From the NCBI RefSeq assembly GCF_958450345.1, contig NC_088781.1, positions 47,913,357-47,977,356 of the forward strand: DNA of 64,000 nucleotides. The letters run 5' to 3'. Below, in pieces: positions 23,262-35,280 of the stretch. Positions within the stretch are counted from its first letter, which is position 1, and each line of letters opens with the position of its first letter. Both the position numbers and the translations under genes were made by a program. The DNA is from Calliphora vicina. Taxonomy: Eukaryota > Arthropoda > Insecta > Diptera > Calliphoridae. The notes under the pieces were generated by a model that saw only the letters and a list, made by a program, of their open reading frames with translations, did not search any database and had not been told where the DNA came from.

Positions 23262-24040
23262 CTTATACTTGTATTAAGTTAAATAAAACTTAAACCGTTC
23301 AATATAAAAATTCTCAAAAATACATAAATTTATTCAAATATTGAACAAATAAATTTATAAATTTATCAACTTTTTTCCATAAATCCTTCCATTATACATT
23401 TTATAGTTGCTTCCGTTACAGTTTTGATCGAGGTGATCAACTTAAGCTTAAAATCGGACATGTCCTGGGATAACTTTCCTGAGATCTCTAATTACTTTTT
23501 TTACAAGAGCCCAATACCTTGCAACAGGCCGAAGTTCTGGACAGTTGGGTGGATTTGCCTTCCGTGGTACAAAATTGTCATTATTGTTTGAATACCACTC
23601 AAGGGCTTCTTTTCCTTAGTGGCATGATGCCAAAACGGGCCAGAAATATTAAGGCACTCTGTGGTGTTTTAAGAAACATAAAATTCGTTTTTTAGACTCT
23701 CCGTAATATATAATTCTGTATTTATCGTGCCTGCTTCGAAGTTCTTTACTGTATTTCGATCTGGAACTTTCTGAACATTATAAGAATTCAACGCTGCATT
23801 AGCCTTGGCTCTATGCACAAAAGCGTCAGAGCATTTAACTTTACGAGCTACTTTTCTCATTGAAGAGTTTGGTGCTCTTCGAAAGAGTTGTTCAACTTCT
23901 TTTACTTTACCAATATCTGTTAAAACGTTTCTTCTTCCTGATCCAGGTTTTCTTTCAATGCTAGATGTGATTAAAAAAACTCTCCAGGTGACACTCAAAG
24001 GCGAAGACTGAGGTCTTCCCAAATAAAAGGTAGAATAGGA
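23262..24040 (-). pseudogene. DD37E Tc1/mariner transposase remnant
   Basis: Minus-strand frames match the better-preserved transposase at 55098-56073: RKPGSGRRNVLTDIGKVKEV, RAPNSSMRKVARKVKCSD, KVPDRNTVKNFEA, INTELYITESL, then (other frame, 23,330-23,660) ALEWYSNNN, FVPRKANPPNCPELRPVARYWALVK. The catalytic E appears as A in PVARYW, and the central part between NFEA and INTE is deleted. Confidence 0.8.
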
Positions 24041-27000
24041 AAATATTCAGATCTATATCGACAGCCAATCAGCATTGAAATCTTTGTCTATTATGTATGG
24101 ACAAACAGGGAGGGAAACAACTCCATTTTATGTCTTCACTGATGTTAGAAAAACAAAAGAAGTTGTGGGTGGGGCTTTATATTTATATGGGTTAATTACC
24201 AAAAGTTTTATTGTATACAGACCTGAAATCGCTCATAAACTGACCCTAACTTAATGAAATAAAATCACACATTTCATAAGTGGACTCTACTGCACACGAA
24301 GTCACCAAGTGTACCAGATAATAACATCGCGGATACACTGATGAAGGGATTTTGACTCTCCTAAGTGAAGATTAACCGTACATATGGTCCTTAGAGACAA
24401 CCATTATGACAACAAGAGTAATACGGCCTGAACATAACTATCGTCGATCGGCTGCTCCTATGAACATTCCTGGGACTTATCTCCGAAATCTAATAGCGGT
24501 GATTACGTTATCCCATATATCGAATTCAGTGGATAATGAGAAGAAATTTGTGAGACACCTTCCCTACCACTTTTCGCCCCTGAAGTTTTGAAGTTTCGAG
24601 ACGCTGGTTAACTACTTTTTGAATGATTTGGTCAATCTATCGTATATGGACTTCAGGATGAATAACTTCTTTTGTGTAACTAAATAGTTTACCTAAGGAC
24701 TCACAACTGTCGGCTGGAGTGCTGGCGCAGTTCATTTCTCTGATTATTACTGTTTAAATAGGAATTGGGCTATGGATGGTGGCTTTTATATTGCACGAAC
24801 TAGTGCAGTGTTCTACTAGCTGAGATCAATAAAAACCAATACAAAATGGGCGGGAAAATATTCAGATCTATATGTATAGCAAAGCCCATATGAATCGAAT
24901 ATTCGATACGCTGGTTAGCTTTCCATTGAATCTGTAGGTGATGATAGACTTGAGAATGATGACTTTGTTCTTGCAACTGAATGGTTGGGTTGAAGACTTT
25001 CAATGGTCGGCTAAAGTTTGGAAGTGTTTTTCTTATTCTCGACTCAAAAATTTTACTTTCGTAGACCCTGTAGGTAGCCCTTTGGAATGATGGAATCATT
25101 AATTTTATCACTATTCTGGCTTGGAATATTTTTATAAAACGTTAATGTTTTGGTAATAACTTCCACATCTAGAATTTTTCAAAGGAATCTCTTTCTCCTA
25201 CGTTTTATTTATTTATTGAGTTCTTGTAAGTAATCTTGCAAGAGCAACCAGATGGTATTGCAGTTCAAGTCTCTCATGATGTTCTAATTACTTTTATAAC
25301 ATGGTACTCCCACCATGGTTCAAAGGCTTTGCTGTCAGGACTATGTTTCGATTGGTCGTTGATTAGATATTGCCTATTATAAACTTTTAGTCGCATATGG
25401 ATATTTGTATCAGCTTTATCCCATCAAATATATTATACAACTCTCATGTTTAGACCAGTGGTTCAAAGTCCTTTGTGGAGTTTCTCGATCCCGGATGAAC
25501 TTACTTATCGTATACACTTGGGTGCTCATTAAAGCATAACCGTAATATTGGTGTGTTTCACAATTATAGGGATACTGCAATGTAATATTTTCGGATGAGA
25601 ATGCAAAACTCGTTGCCGATACGTTTTATGAAGAGACCATCCATTTGTTGTTGATTGACTAGTAAATGGATTAGGGTTAGGATCGCTCCCAAGTCCGAGG
25701 CCTCTAATATTGAATGTGAATGAAAAACCGTCCTCTCTCATCCGAAAGACTTTGTAACTCTTGTGGTCCACGTGAGAACCAACCGGTTCTTCTGACAAAC
25801 TTTATCAGATTGCTGTATCCAAGCTGGCCTGTTACATTTAATGTGTTGTACCGATTACATCTATTTTTCCAGGCAACTTCTGCAATAGTTGTTACGTTCC
25901 GACTTGTGTCGCTCTTTCAACGTAATAAAGTAAGTAACTGTAAGAGAGTCTTGGTCCTATAATTTGTTAGAGATAGCCAGAACATTTTTGATATTATACA
26001 AGTGGTAATCGTAGACCGCCTCTTTCAACGCCCATCTTGAAAGAGGCGGTCGTTGATAATGTCGACGCAAATTAAGACCCCAACAAAAAATATTTAGCAT
26101 TTTGAAGAATGTAGTGGCATTTATTTGTAGTATAAATTGATACAGCTGAAAATTTTTTAAATAATCCAGTCCATTTCTTACACTAATACTCTGCGACTAT
26201 AACTTTATTTGTTTTAACTCCTCATGTCTCTAAACTAAGTGATCAAATTAAATACTTATACTCATTTTAATTTCGGTAAAGAGTTCAATTCAATACAAAA
26301 AAAAAAAAAACAAAAAAGTATTCACAGTTTCAAGGATCGCTACATATAAACAAACTCTCCACGTAACCAAGCCATATGTACTTATATGAAAAAAAAATAT
26401 ATAAATTTATATGAATGTGTCTACAGACAAATGTTGTTTGGACCAAAATATTAACGTGGCTTTGACAGTCAAACACATACGTTTGCAATGTGCAAAATGT
26501 TTATTTCATACCCAGCTGGTACATTGTACTCGTCGACATATACCAGGAACTAAAGCAGCAGAAAACTGTTTCAGAATCAGTAACAGTAACCAAACAGTCA
26601 TCATCCTGGCTGGCTGGCTGGCATACATAGATATCTGTGTACGTTTAAAACACATTGGTGTTGTCAATGTGGTAAATGTTGGAAAATTTATTTCTAGTTT
26701 TATTTTATTCCAAAATCCGCACACATAAACTAATGGAAGGAATATGAATGTGAAAATGTACATATATGGTAAAATTCCAGAATTTTTTAATATTTCGGGT
26801 ATACAAAAACTTAAATGTTTTTTAATGACAGATCGCTAATTTCGGATTCTAGTTGCCTTCTCCAGATGTTCGCGGATCTACCTCTTCTTCTGCTGCCTCT
26901 TTCCAATTTCTATGCGGATTGGTGTTTCGTCTGTTCTTTGCCAGATATCTCTGTTGGAAACTACGGTCGGTCAAAATATTCACAATATTTTTCGCAATCA

Positions 27001-27059
27001 GCGTTTAATAAATACTTGGAGGGATTGTATGTCGCTTGCAATAGAGTTCCTGGACTCAC
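24041..27059. other. Intronic sequence with degenerate repeats
   Basis: A GAAAATATTCAGATCTATAT motif occurs at about 24038 and 24853, suggesting a duplicated repeat. A perfect 15-bp GC-rich hairpin lies at 26014-26051. A-runs occur near 26300 and GGCTGGCTGGCTGG near 26608. No coding family recognised in the 80-105 residue open frames here. Confidence 0.45.
26014..26051. repeat. Perfect 15-bp hairpin with 8-base loop
   Basis: GACCGCCTCTTTCAA (26014-26028) pairs with TTGAAAGAGGCGGTC (26037-26051). The GC-rich stem is unusual in this AT-rich intron. No T-run follows, and no element ends were recognised around it. Confidence 0.8.
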
Positions 27060-29264
27060 ATCTATATAGGAGGGTGGAGCGAACATTTTAGGAGAATGCC
27101 AGAACATAGTTTTTACATGTATTTGTGGTGACTTTCATAGCATTGCAATGCGAGCAGGAAAATATCATCAGCGTAATCAAGATCCTCCAGTCGACCATTT
27201 ATACCCCATATAATACCTCTTATAATACGGGTTGTCGGTGGTCGAAGTCGATATAGTGGAGATCGCCATTCCACCGACTACTGCACTATGATCCGTAGGC
27301 TATTTACATGATCAGTGCAAGATCGGTATGGTCTGAAACCAGCTGAAATTGATGATGACAGTCTAGCATGGATAATTTTCGATAACACCTTTTTAATTAT
27401 GTTTCAAAGAGGAATACCCCGCCAGTTCTAGCATTCTGTTAAGTCTCCCTTCTTGAGTAGTTTAGTTATAACTGCTTCTCTTAGTTCGGTAGGAGGAGAG
27501 TGGGATGTCCAAAAGTCTCTGATAATAGGTTAGATTGTTTTAGCGGTAAGAGTCGGATCAGCCTTAAGCATTTCGGGATTGATGTTGTCTTCGCCTGGTG
27601 TCTTGGCATTCTTAAGTGCAAGTATAGCATTGGCGATCTAAGTTTCGTCTGGTCAAATCTTATTCATGTTGGATCTGATTTCAGTGACATTGCCAGGCAG
27701 TTGTGGGTTGCGGAATTGACAGTATACCGCCATAATAATCGGACCATATTGCCAGTTGCCACTCCTCGGGCGAGGATATGCGGTTGAGCAGGCGTTTCCT
27801 GATAAGGTAAGGTTTCCAGGCAGCCGCGAAGTGAAGAAAAAGAAGAGCTGAAAGTAGAAAGTCAGAAAAAGAGTGACAGATAGAAATGAAAAAGAAAGAA
27901 GAAGAAGATGTCCGAAGAAAAAGGGAGAGAGGTGATTTTTTAAAATTCCGTACCAATGAGTTGGCGGTTAATAGATCACTCTAAAGAGATCCCCAAGTCT
28001 GGTCTTTTTAACCAATTACTACTCCTTATAAAGGCATTAATGCCCTTTAGCCTCATATTCGAGAGTTCTGAAAGATTATTGAGGGAACGGTGTCCCAGAA
28101 ACCTTAAGCGTAGATCTCCTAAAGCCGGACAGTGACAAAGAAGATGAAAAATGGTTTCATCCTCCTCCTCCTCGTTTTGACAACTTCTGCAGAATATTTG
28201 CTTTGCAATTTTGTTAAAATCCCTACTTCGATGTGTATTGGCAGCTGCTTGGGCTTCTGTGACCATATTTTCCTTCCAAATACGCTTGTCTCTCCGCGAA
28301 CTTCGTTTCACCAGACCATCTAAACTGGTATACTGGGGCTGTAGGATAGATTTACAAGATCTTGTACAAGCAACGTTAATGGAATCTTTAAGTTGTCTTC
28401 TATCTTCAATAAGTTGCCACTTATCTATGCTTAGGTTGAGGATGCCCAAGATGTTGCTTAGCACTGTCTGTGAAAATGCATTTTATAGCATTCCATTGCC
28501 CTCTTTTGCTGTTCGGTACACCTTCATAGCGAGTACTTAAGGAGCCTACATAACTTTCGAGAGTATTTAGGTATTTCAATTTGGTTCCATCGTATCGTCT
28601 TGAGAAAAACTGTGTTGATTGTCGCCAGATTGCTGATATCCTCAATCGTATCTCTCCTACATGTAGATGGTGGTCTGAGGCTACACGCCTATTGCGCACA
28701 TCTAGCAATGAACCACACTACTTCTTACTTATCGCAATGTGGTCAATTTGGGTTTCTGTTCTGTGGTCGGGGGAAAGGTTACTTTATGCACGTCTCTGTG
28801 AGGAAAGATAGTGCCACCTCAATATTTGAGTTAACTGAACCCACCTGTCCTAAGAATGTATTTTATTGTATTTTGCAGGAGGCTGTAGAAGTCTTCTTTG
28901 TCGTTGAGGTTTGAGACTTCAGTGGGGGCGTAGAATTGAATACATGTGATGTTACGTGTCCGGTGTGAAGTCGGATGGATATAATCTTTGCAGAATGAGG
29001 CTTCCATGCCATTAGGGTGCATTAGGCCAAGGCCTCTCTAGAAAGGATGAAACCTACGCCACTTGATTGAAGGAGTCCTCTTAGCTTGCCAGAATAATAA
29101 AGTGTAGTGTCACCCTCAGTTGTTGTTGTGCCATAATCAGGCCACCCTGTTTCACATAAACCGAGGAAGAGAAGGTTATAGTTTTTGAACTCCTTGCATA
29201 TATTCCATGTTACGAATCGTGTCCTTGATTTATCAATTTGGTTTTAATTCGTTGTGGTTTCTGT
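27060..29264 (-). mobile_element. RTE-type LINE, endonuclease and RT regions, decayed
   Basis: On the minus strand: endonuclease-region pieces near 29,230-28,830 (LHYYSGKLRGLLQSSG, then NITCIQFYAPTEVSNLNDKE), RVASDHHLHVGEIRLRI near 28,680, the spacer TEAQAAANTHRSRDFNKIAK near 28,260, and RT pieces near 27,640-27,300 (TPGEDNINPEMLKADPTLTA, IIRDFWTSHSPPTELREAVI). These are typical of RTE-like LINEs often mis-annotated in insects as craniofacial development protein 2-like. Frames are broken. It is interrupted by another LINE tail (about 27,840-28,195). The 5' portion continues beyond 32193, after a TIR transposon inserted at 29265-32192. Confidence 0.75.
27840..28195 (-). mobile_element. 3' tail of an RNase H-type LINE inside the RTE element
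   Basis: The reading frame switches within a few codons from the RTE spacer (DFNKIAKQ) to the Cys/His tail (CRSCQNEEEEDETIFHLLCHC, then SNMRLKGINAFIRSSNWL) of the LINE family seen at 1780-2065. RTE similarity resumes near 27,830. The far boundary is approximate. Confidence 0.55.
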
Positions 29265-29665
29265 AAAGGCTGGGTTAGCCGACCGTTGATGTAATGTAAT
29301 CGTAATGTTGACTTAACGTAACACTTTAGTGCGATTATAGAACATTAACATTGAACATTAACGTGTCATATGTTTTTGACATAAACAAACAAATTTTAAC
29401 AGCTGTTTGAAAGTGTTATCAACACAATTATTTTAAATACTGTTCAAGCGATTTTATTAAACTTTTTTGGTAATAGTACTTACATATAAACCGTATTTTT
29501 TTACACATATGTATTCATCATCATTGTGAAGTGCTTCGAAGTGACTTCATATATGTTTATATTAACCCATTAGGAGACAATTATAAATATTATTTATCAT
29601 ACAGACTTTATTTATTAAAGGTCCGATAACTTAAAAATTAATTAATATATTGTACTTTATACTAA

Positions 29666-29791
29666 GGGCCATTATTACAACTTGCCTTTATGTTCGTAAT
29701 AGTAATAGTTAACTTTAAGGGTACCTTTTTCTATTGCATAAAGTTTTACCTTCACTATTTCGAACATAAAGGCAAGTTGTAATAATAGCCC
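29666..29791. mobile_element. Harbinger-like MITE (126 bp)
   Basis: Inverted arms of about 31 bp: GGGCCATTATTACAACTTGC continuing to TTTATGTTCG, and its near-perfect inverse ending TAATAATAGCCC. TAA flanks it on both sides (29663-29665 and 29792-29794). It is almost a pure foldback. Confidence 0.75.
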
Positions 29792-30299
29792 TAATTTGTT
29801 AATTTAATTTGTGTATACAAAATATTAATTTAATATTTTCAAACCTATTACTTTCGACTATTATTAGTATACATTTTATAAATGCTTGTAGAACTAATTT
29901 GTATAATAAGTAAATATTACCATAACAATAAAAAGTAGTTTTTTTAGTAAGAATTGTGCTAAATTTACCAATTATTGATAAATTCACTGAAATTTATTGT
30001 TGTGGGATATGCTAGTTCCTTTGTCCCCTTTTACAATGCAGAAATTGATAGGCAGACATTTTTCTCATTCACTTTTGAACTAACCTAAACCTGTGTAATA
30101 CACACTGTACCTCTTCAACCCTTTTCCCAAAAGGCTTTAGAAAAACTAAAGATATTATACAAATCAAACTATAGAGTGAATGAGAATTACAGACACTCAA
30201 GCTTTATTTGTAAAAATATAAAAGCTTAAACAAAACATCAACAATAAACAGTGAGTTTATCTTTTCTTACATTTTGTTTTTTATTTATGTATTTACATA

Positions 30300-31899
30300 C
30301 ACTTGGCCGCATAAGTTTGCGTACAAGAACAAAAATTAAAAGTTTGAAATTTTTTATATAAAACTCTTAAATATTTAAGAACATAACTGCATTGTAAAAT
30401 GCATATTTAAGAATCAACAAAACTTATAAGAATTGAATTCATAAAAAAATTCAATTCCGCATGTAGGCAAAAGTTTGCGTACATAAAAAAAATTAAATAT
30501 TACTGATTTTTATAAATTAAACTGTTAAAATACAGTAATTAGTTGGAAAACCCCGACGACCAAGAACATCATGAAGGCGTTTTGTCATTGATGAAACCAG
30601 TTTTTCGATGTATTTGGAACTAATATTTCTCCATTCCTCAGTTAATACTGTTTGAAGCATTTCCTTTAATGTTATTACATGGTTTCGTATTTTTCACTCC
30701 AGCAAATCCCATAAATGTTCTATGGGATTTATGTCTGGCGACTGCGGAGAAGTTTACAATTGTTTTTGTTTTATTAAACAACTACCAAAGACTTGTGTTG
30801 TGTGTAGTAAGCTTTGGGCCATTGTCTTGCAGGAATATATAATCATCTTGAATGCCCAATTTGCTAACACTCTCAGTAAGATTTTTCATTAGAATGTCTA
30901 AATAGACCTTATGATCCATTGTCGATGGAATAAATTCTAAATTTCCAACGCCTTCACTTGTCATGTACCCCCGTACCATCACTGCACTGCCATGCTTAAC
31001 TGTTAGTATTAAATTTTTGGGACTAAGCACTGTACAAGGCTTTCTCCAAACAAACTGACGGTCTTTTATGCCAATGATGCAGTACTTGCATTCATCCGTG
31101 AACAGAACATTTTTCCAGAACTCTGGAGGCATATTTATGTGTTCATTAGTGAAAGCAATTCGTTTTTGTCTATTGACTATCAAAACTGGCGGCTTTTTCC
31201 GTGCTTCTATAGTTGGCCTTTTTCACAATTCTGAGCACAGTGTCTTGGGATACATGTTTATTAAGTTGTGAATTTAAGTTTTCAGCCATTTTCGATACAG
31301 TAAATCTGGGGTTTTCCTTCACAGATTGCATTATAACCCTTTTTTCGCGTTCAGTTAATTTTGGTGGACGACCAGAACGAGGCTTTGGGACAAAAATTCC
31401 AGTATTTTTTAAATTGTTTATCACTCTCTGGATGGAGGAGTGAGTACGTTTAACTACTTGATCGATTTCGCGCAAAGTTTTCCCTTGTTTCCGTAAATGT
31501 ATAATAATATTACGTTCAGCTACATTAATTAATTTTCTGTTTGCCATTTCTTGAAATTATTCCAATTTGAAAAAAAAAAATTTCAAAAATAACTTTTACG
31601 GTGAGTTTGACACAAAAACTGCAGTATTGAGTATCACACAATAACAAAAACAGTTACAAATTACCTTTAATTTTTATGTACGCATACTTTTGCATACTCG
31701 AAAAGTTAGCATACCATTGTTTTTAAGCTGTCAATTATTACCAAACTTTGCAAATGCAAAAAGAAAATACCTATCGTAATTTTCATATGTTTATCTATAC
31801 ATAAAAACCAATTTCAAATGGTCACCGTTGTTACTTACGACTAAAATAGCCTGTTAAAATATATAAAGTAGTTTGTACGCAAACTTATGCGGCCAAGTG
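30300..31899 (-). mobile_element. Tc1-like (DD34E) element with IR/DR ends, 1600 bp
   Basis: Termini CACTTGGCCGCATAAGTTTG (30300) and its inverse (ending 31899), flanked by TA (30298-30299 and 31900-31901). A second copy of the AAGTTTGCGTACA-type motif lies inside each end (30471 and 31677), giving the paired inverted/direct repeat design of Minos/Sleeping Beauty-type elements. Confidence 0.9.
30540..31547 (-). pseudogene. Tc1-type DD34E transposase with two frame breaks
   Basis: Starts with ATG at 31547 (MANRKLINVAER), a paired-like helix-turn-helix region (IIIHLRKQGKTLREID) and a GRPPKLTEREKR linker. The frame shifts near 31180 and continues as IVNRQKRIAFTNEHI, LFTDECKY (first D) and FLQDNGPK (second D), then shifts near 30780 to SPDINPIEHLWDLLE (catalytic E) and ends around 30540 with KRLHDVLGRRGFP. 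A stop follows DLLE. The usual DNDPKH block is altered to DNGPKL, so it is inactive but not old. Confidence 0.88.
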
Positions 31900-32192
31900 T
31901 ATATTATTGAAATATTTAAAACATTTTTAGAACATTGAAAATATTGTTAAGCGTTCTGAGCATAAGTATTTTTTATACAAGACTTTTAAAATCAACAAGT
32001 TGACAACACCGTTAGTAAATGTCACGTAGAAACGTAAAGAAATTCTGTTTTTAACAGGTTCAGACATTACAGTTAAGTTACATTTTGTCACTATAATTGC
32101 TTTAACTACTTTACACACAATAGAAAGGATCAGCTGTTCCGTTCCGTTAAGGTTACATTACATTACAGTCGGCTAATCCACCCTTAATCCGG

Positions 32193-33090
32193 GGTTTCTG
32201 TAATACTTCGATCATTCATAACTTTTTAACAAATTAGTTTTAATCTAATGATTTTTCAAAACTTAGTGAACAAAATGTCAAGGCAATACACTATTTCATA
32301 ATTCATTAATTCTGAAATTATTTGCTAGTATAAGTCATTTTCATTGAAGTGAAAACTTTTTGGGATTTAACCATATAAATATGTGAATATGCTTTAGTTG
32401 TATACACACCGGTGCACAGTAGGTTAAAACCAAATAAATGCTTGGTGAGTCCGATTTATTAATGGAATTTTACTCAAATTAAATATTATAAGAAAGAACT
32501 ATTCCTTAGGCTACCTTAGGATCTTTAAGAGTATCAGTAATTTATACTGTCTAAATTTGACTGTGTTTAAATTATTTCCTGTCCCACTGTCTGTGGCTCT
32601 TCCGAGTACCATTAGTAATGATGTGTTTGTATTTAACTCGTACTTCAGTATGAGTATGATGTGTAGTTTTGTTTTGTATCTATTTTGTTTTGTTTTTTGT
32701 TCGTTGTGTGTTTTTATCTTGTTTTTTTTTGTTGTTGTTTTGTTTTGTTGCTGCATTCATCTTCTCCATTTTCACATTAGTATGGGCGTTCAAAACGGAT
32801 GTGCGCCATTTTATGCACTTTAAAGTCTTAATTGCAGCAAATGATGTTAACGGTTACTTTGGTATATAAGTGGTTTTAATGGAAACATTATATATTGTAC
32901 GAGTTTACAAAATGAAAATGTGCAAGTTTTGCTTTATTTCTATCCACGCATACATACACATTCACATACCATACAATTGCAAATAGAGGTTTGTATGGAT
33001 ATTAGATCTGTCCTGGAAAAATAGATTTGCTTTGGAAGTATCTTATATTGTCCTCTAGTAAATTAACTGATGCAAAATTTGAGTAAAGCA
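32193..33090. other. RTE 5' remnant and T/G-rich simple sequence
   Basis: The first ~60 bases continue the minus-strand RTE sequence across the inserted TIR element. A TTTTGTTTTGTTTTTTG-type low-complexity tract lies at 32,660-32,752 and produces spurious open frames. Nothing else recognised. Confidence 0.5.
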
Positions 33091-33099
33091 GCTTTAAAA

Positions 33100-33397
33100 G
33101 CTCTAAATGATCGTTGTGGCAATATAATATTCTAGAATTTCCGTTGGATTATTCTTGAGATTTTTAGAAGATGGCGCTGTATATATAAATAGTAACAGCA
33201 AGTTGTGAGTAAGTCAGGTTATCGTAGGTGTTGTTATAGAAAGAGACTATTTAATTTGTTGTGTAAATTTAAATAAATAAAGAGTTATTTAAATTTATAA
33301 ACTACAGATTGCTTTTATTTTCAATTAAAAGAATCTGGTTTATTTAACGAAAATAAACCACCATTTTTAAAAGGTAAAAACGTAATAATTGTTGTCA
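33100..33397 (+). repeat. LTR of a gypsy-type retrotransposon (5' LTR, approximate start)
   Basis: Shares AAATAAAGAGTTATTTAAAT, AATAAACCACCATTTTTAAA and AAAGGTAAAAACG with the inverse of the LTR at 43596-43943. It is followed by a TGTCAGAAGTGGGAT segment, placed like a primer binding site, and then by gag-like coding sequence. The 5' limit is uncertain. Confidence 0.6.
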
Positions 33398-33424
33398 GAA
33401 GTGGGATTGCAAAATAAGAAGCAG

Positions 33425-34149
33425 TCCTGAAGTTTGAGGAGCTAAAAGTGGAACAAGTTAAGAGAGAATTAAGTAAGTTGCAGTACTGACAGCACGTAAC
33501 AAGGCAGAATTGAAAAAGAGGCTGATAGACGAATTCAAGCTTCGTGATATTGACATCGGAACTTACGTATTCGAGTACAAAGAAGAAGTGGAAGTCTGTA
33601 CCCGTACAAGCAGCGTGGATTTGAGCACAATGTTTGCTGCTATGATGGCCAAATTCAAAAAACAAACGAGAAATTTCAAGAAATTTCTAGAACAACGAGA
33701 AGCTGTTAGTTGAAGTTCAAGAAAATTCTACATCCAACAACTAGAAGCTGTTAGCTGAAGTTAAAGTTCAAGAAAATGCTAGAGAAGTTCAAGAAACTTC
33801 TTAAGACAACAACGATAAACATCTTGCTGATGTTCAAGAATCTTCTAAATTCAACAACGAGAAACTATTACTTAAAATGGAAGCGAAATTTCAGGAGTCT
33901 TCTAAAGCTACAGGAGAGGAACTTCAGGAAATTCATGTTGTTATAAACAGCAGAGTGGATTTCATTGACAAAAAAGTGTCCGACTTAAAAAGCTGCCCAG
34001 AATTACAAGCCATATACGTCAATAGAAATTTGGCCGACTTAGAGAACGGTATCGTTAAAAAACTGCATGATCTAGAAATTAATCTGAATAATTTTCAATT
34101 TCGTAAATGTAGCCTAGAGGTAATGGCAGCGAACTTTATGAAAAAGTAA
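33425..34149 (+). pseudogene. gag-like N-terminal fragment of the LTR retrotransposon, truncated
   Basis: Two open stretches: AELKKRLIDEFKLRDIDIGT, followed by an acidic segment and SSVDLSTMFAAMMAKFKKQ (from about 33492), and a coiled-coil-like, glutamate- and lysine-rich stretch (33877-34149). Stops separate them. The position directly after the LTR and the SSVDL..AAMMAKFK pattern match gag starts of dipteran gypsy-like elements. Nothing of protease, RT or integrase follows, so the element is truncated at about 34150. Confidence 0.6.
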
Positions 34150-35280
34150 TGTGAACAATTATTACACAGGGCAATCAAATAAATAAATAAACCACTACAC
34201 AATTTTCATGTATTGTGGTTCCAGTAGAACAAATATGGTTCAAATTTTAAATTCTATGGAGAAGTTTTTTTTAAAATTTTTGTTTTCTAAAATTGCGAAT
34301 TTTTGTAGATGTTTCTCCACATAATTTATGACAACTCAAAAAGGGTTAGTTCGATATTACTGAAATAAACTCGTAAAAGTTCAAATTTACATAACCTTTA
34401 ATCTGTTTATATATTACGTTTTAAGTGGCTCAGTAGTTTCGGAGTTATAATAACAAATTGAAGCAAAAAATATATTTTTGAAAATATAAAATTTTTTTGT
34501 TCTAAAAAACTCAAAAATCGAAAACGGCATGACTTGTTCAGGTTTATTGCTTTATCACAAACCCACATATAATAGCAACAAATTGAGGTATCGATCATAA
34601 AAATCTATTGATTATTTTCGAATTTATTCACAATTAAGTGAATTCACTCATTTGTAAAATAATAGTCTGCTAAAAATGTGTGTAACTTGATTACATATTA
34701 TTCGAGATCCATGTTTTATATATTGTTAGAAAAATAATTTTCTCTAGAAGATGAAATTTAATTCAAAAATTAAAAATATTTTTTTAAATAGCAACATTTT
34801 TATACATAGAAATCAATATAACAACCACTTTTTACCGATTTCCGGCACGGTTTCTCGTTATTCGATTGAACCCAAATTTTGCATTAGTTTTAGCTGCCAA
34901 AGAACAAAATATGAACCATCCAAAGCAAATCAACTTTTTAAGGACAGGTCTAATTGATATGTATATGTTTTAACGTTAAATGTCTATGACTCTTTAAATT
35001 ACTCGTATGTTGTGAACATTTTCAACAATTTTGTGACAAATAAGTTTTTTTTGTGCATAAATAATTTAATTGATGAATTAATTTATTAAAGAGTAGTGCT
35101 GTACGAACGATTTTTTTTGTTTCCAGCACACAATTTTGTTGCATGAGCTCAAACTTTTAAAGTTTACAGATAAATGACTCTGAATTCAATTAAGTTAATT
35201 TAATTGATTTGGAATTAAAGATTTTTGGCATCAAAAAGGTCAAAATTATAAATTCTAGACCACCAAACTTAATGGCTGCA
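34150..35280. other. AT-rich intronic sequence, nothing recognised
   Basis: No element ends or coding motifs recognised. Confidence 0.4.

Larger units (their letters stand above)
29265..32192. mobile_element. TIR DNA transposon of unknown superfamily, non-autonomous
   Basis: The ends carry inverted GGRTTAGCCGAC followed by GTAATGTAAT boxes (29273-29300 and 32153-32184). The direct repeat GGTTTCTGT(AA) flanks it (29256-29264 and 32193-32201), a 9-bp or longer target duplication. Excluding the nested Tc1 (1.6 kb) and MITE, about 1.2 kb remains with no coding capacity. A duplication of 8-9 bp suggests hAT, P or Mutator-type chemistry. Confidence 0.65.

Noticed and set aside
25529..25798. 89-codon minus-strand frame
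   Set aside because: No recognisable domain; composition is not distinctive, and neighbours are unassigned intron.
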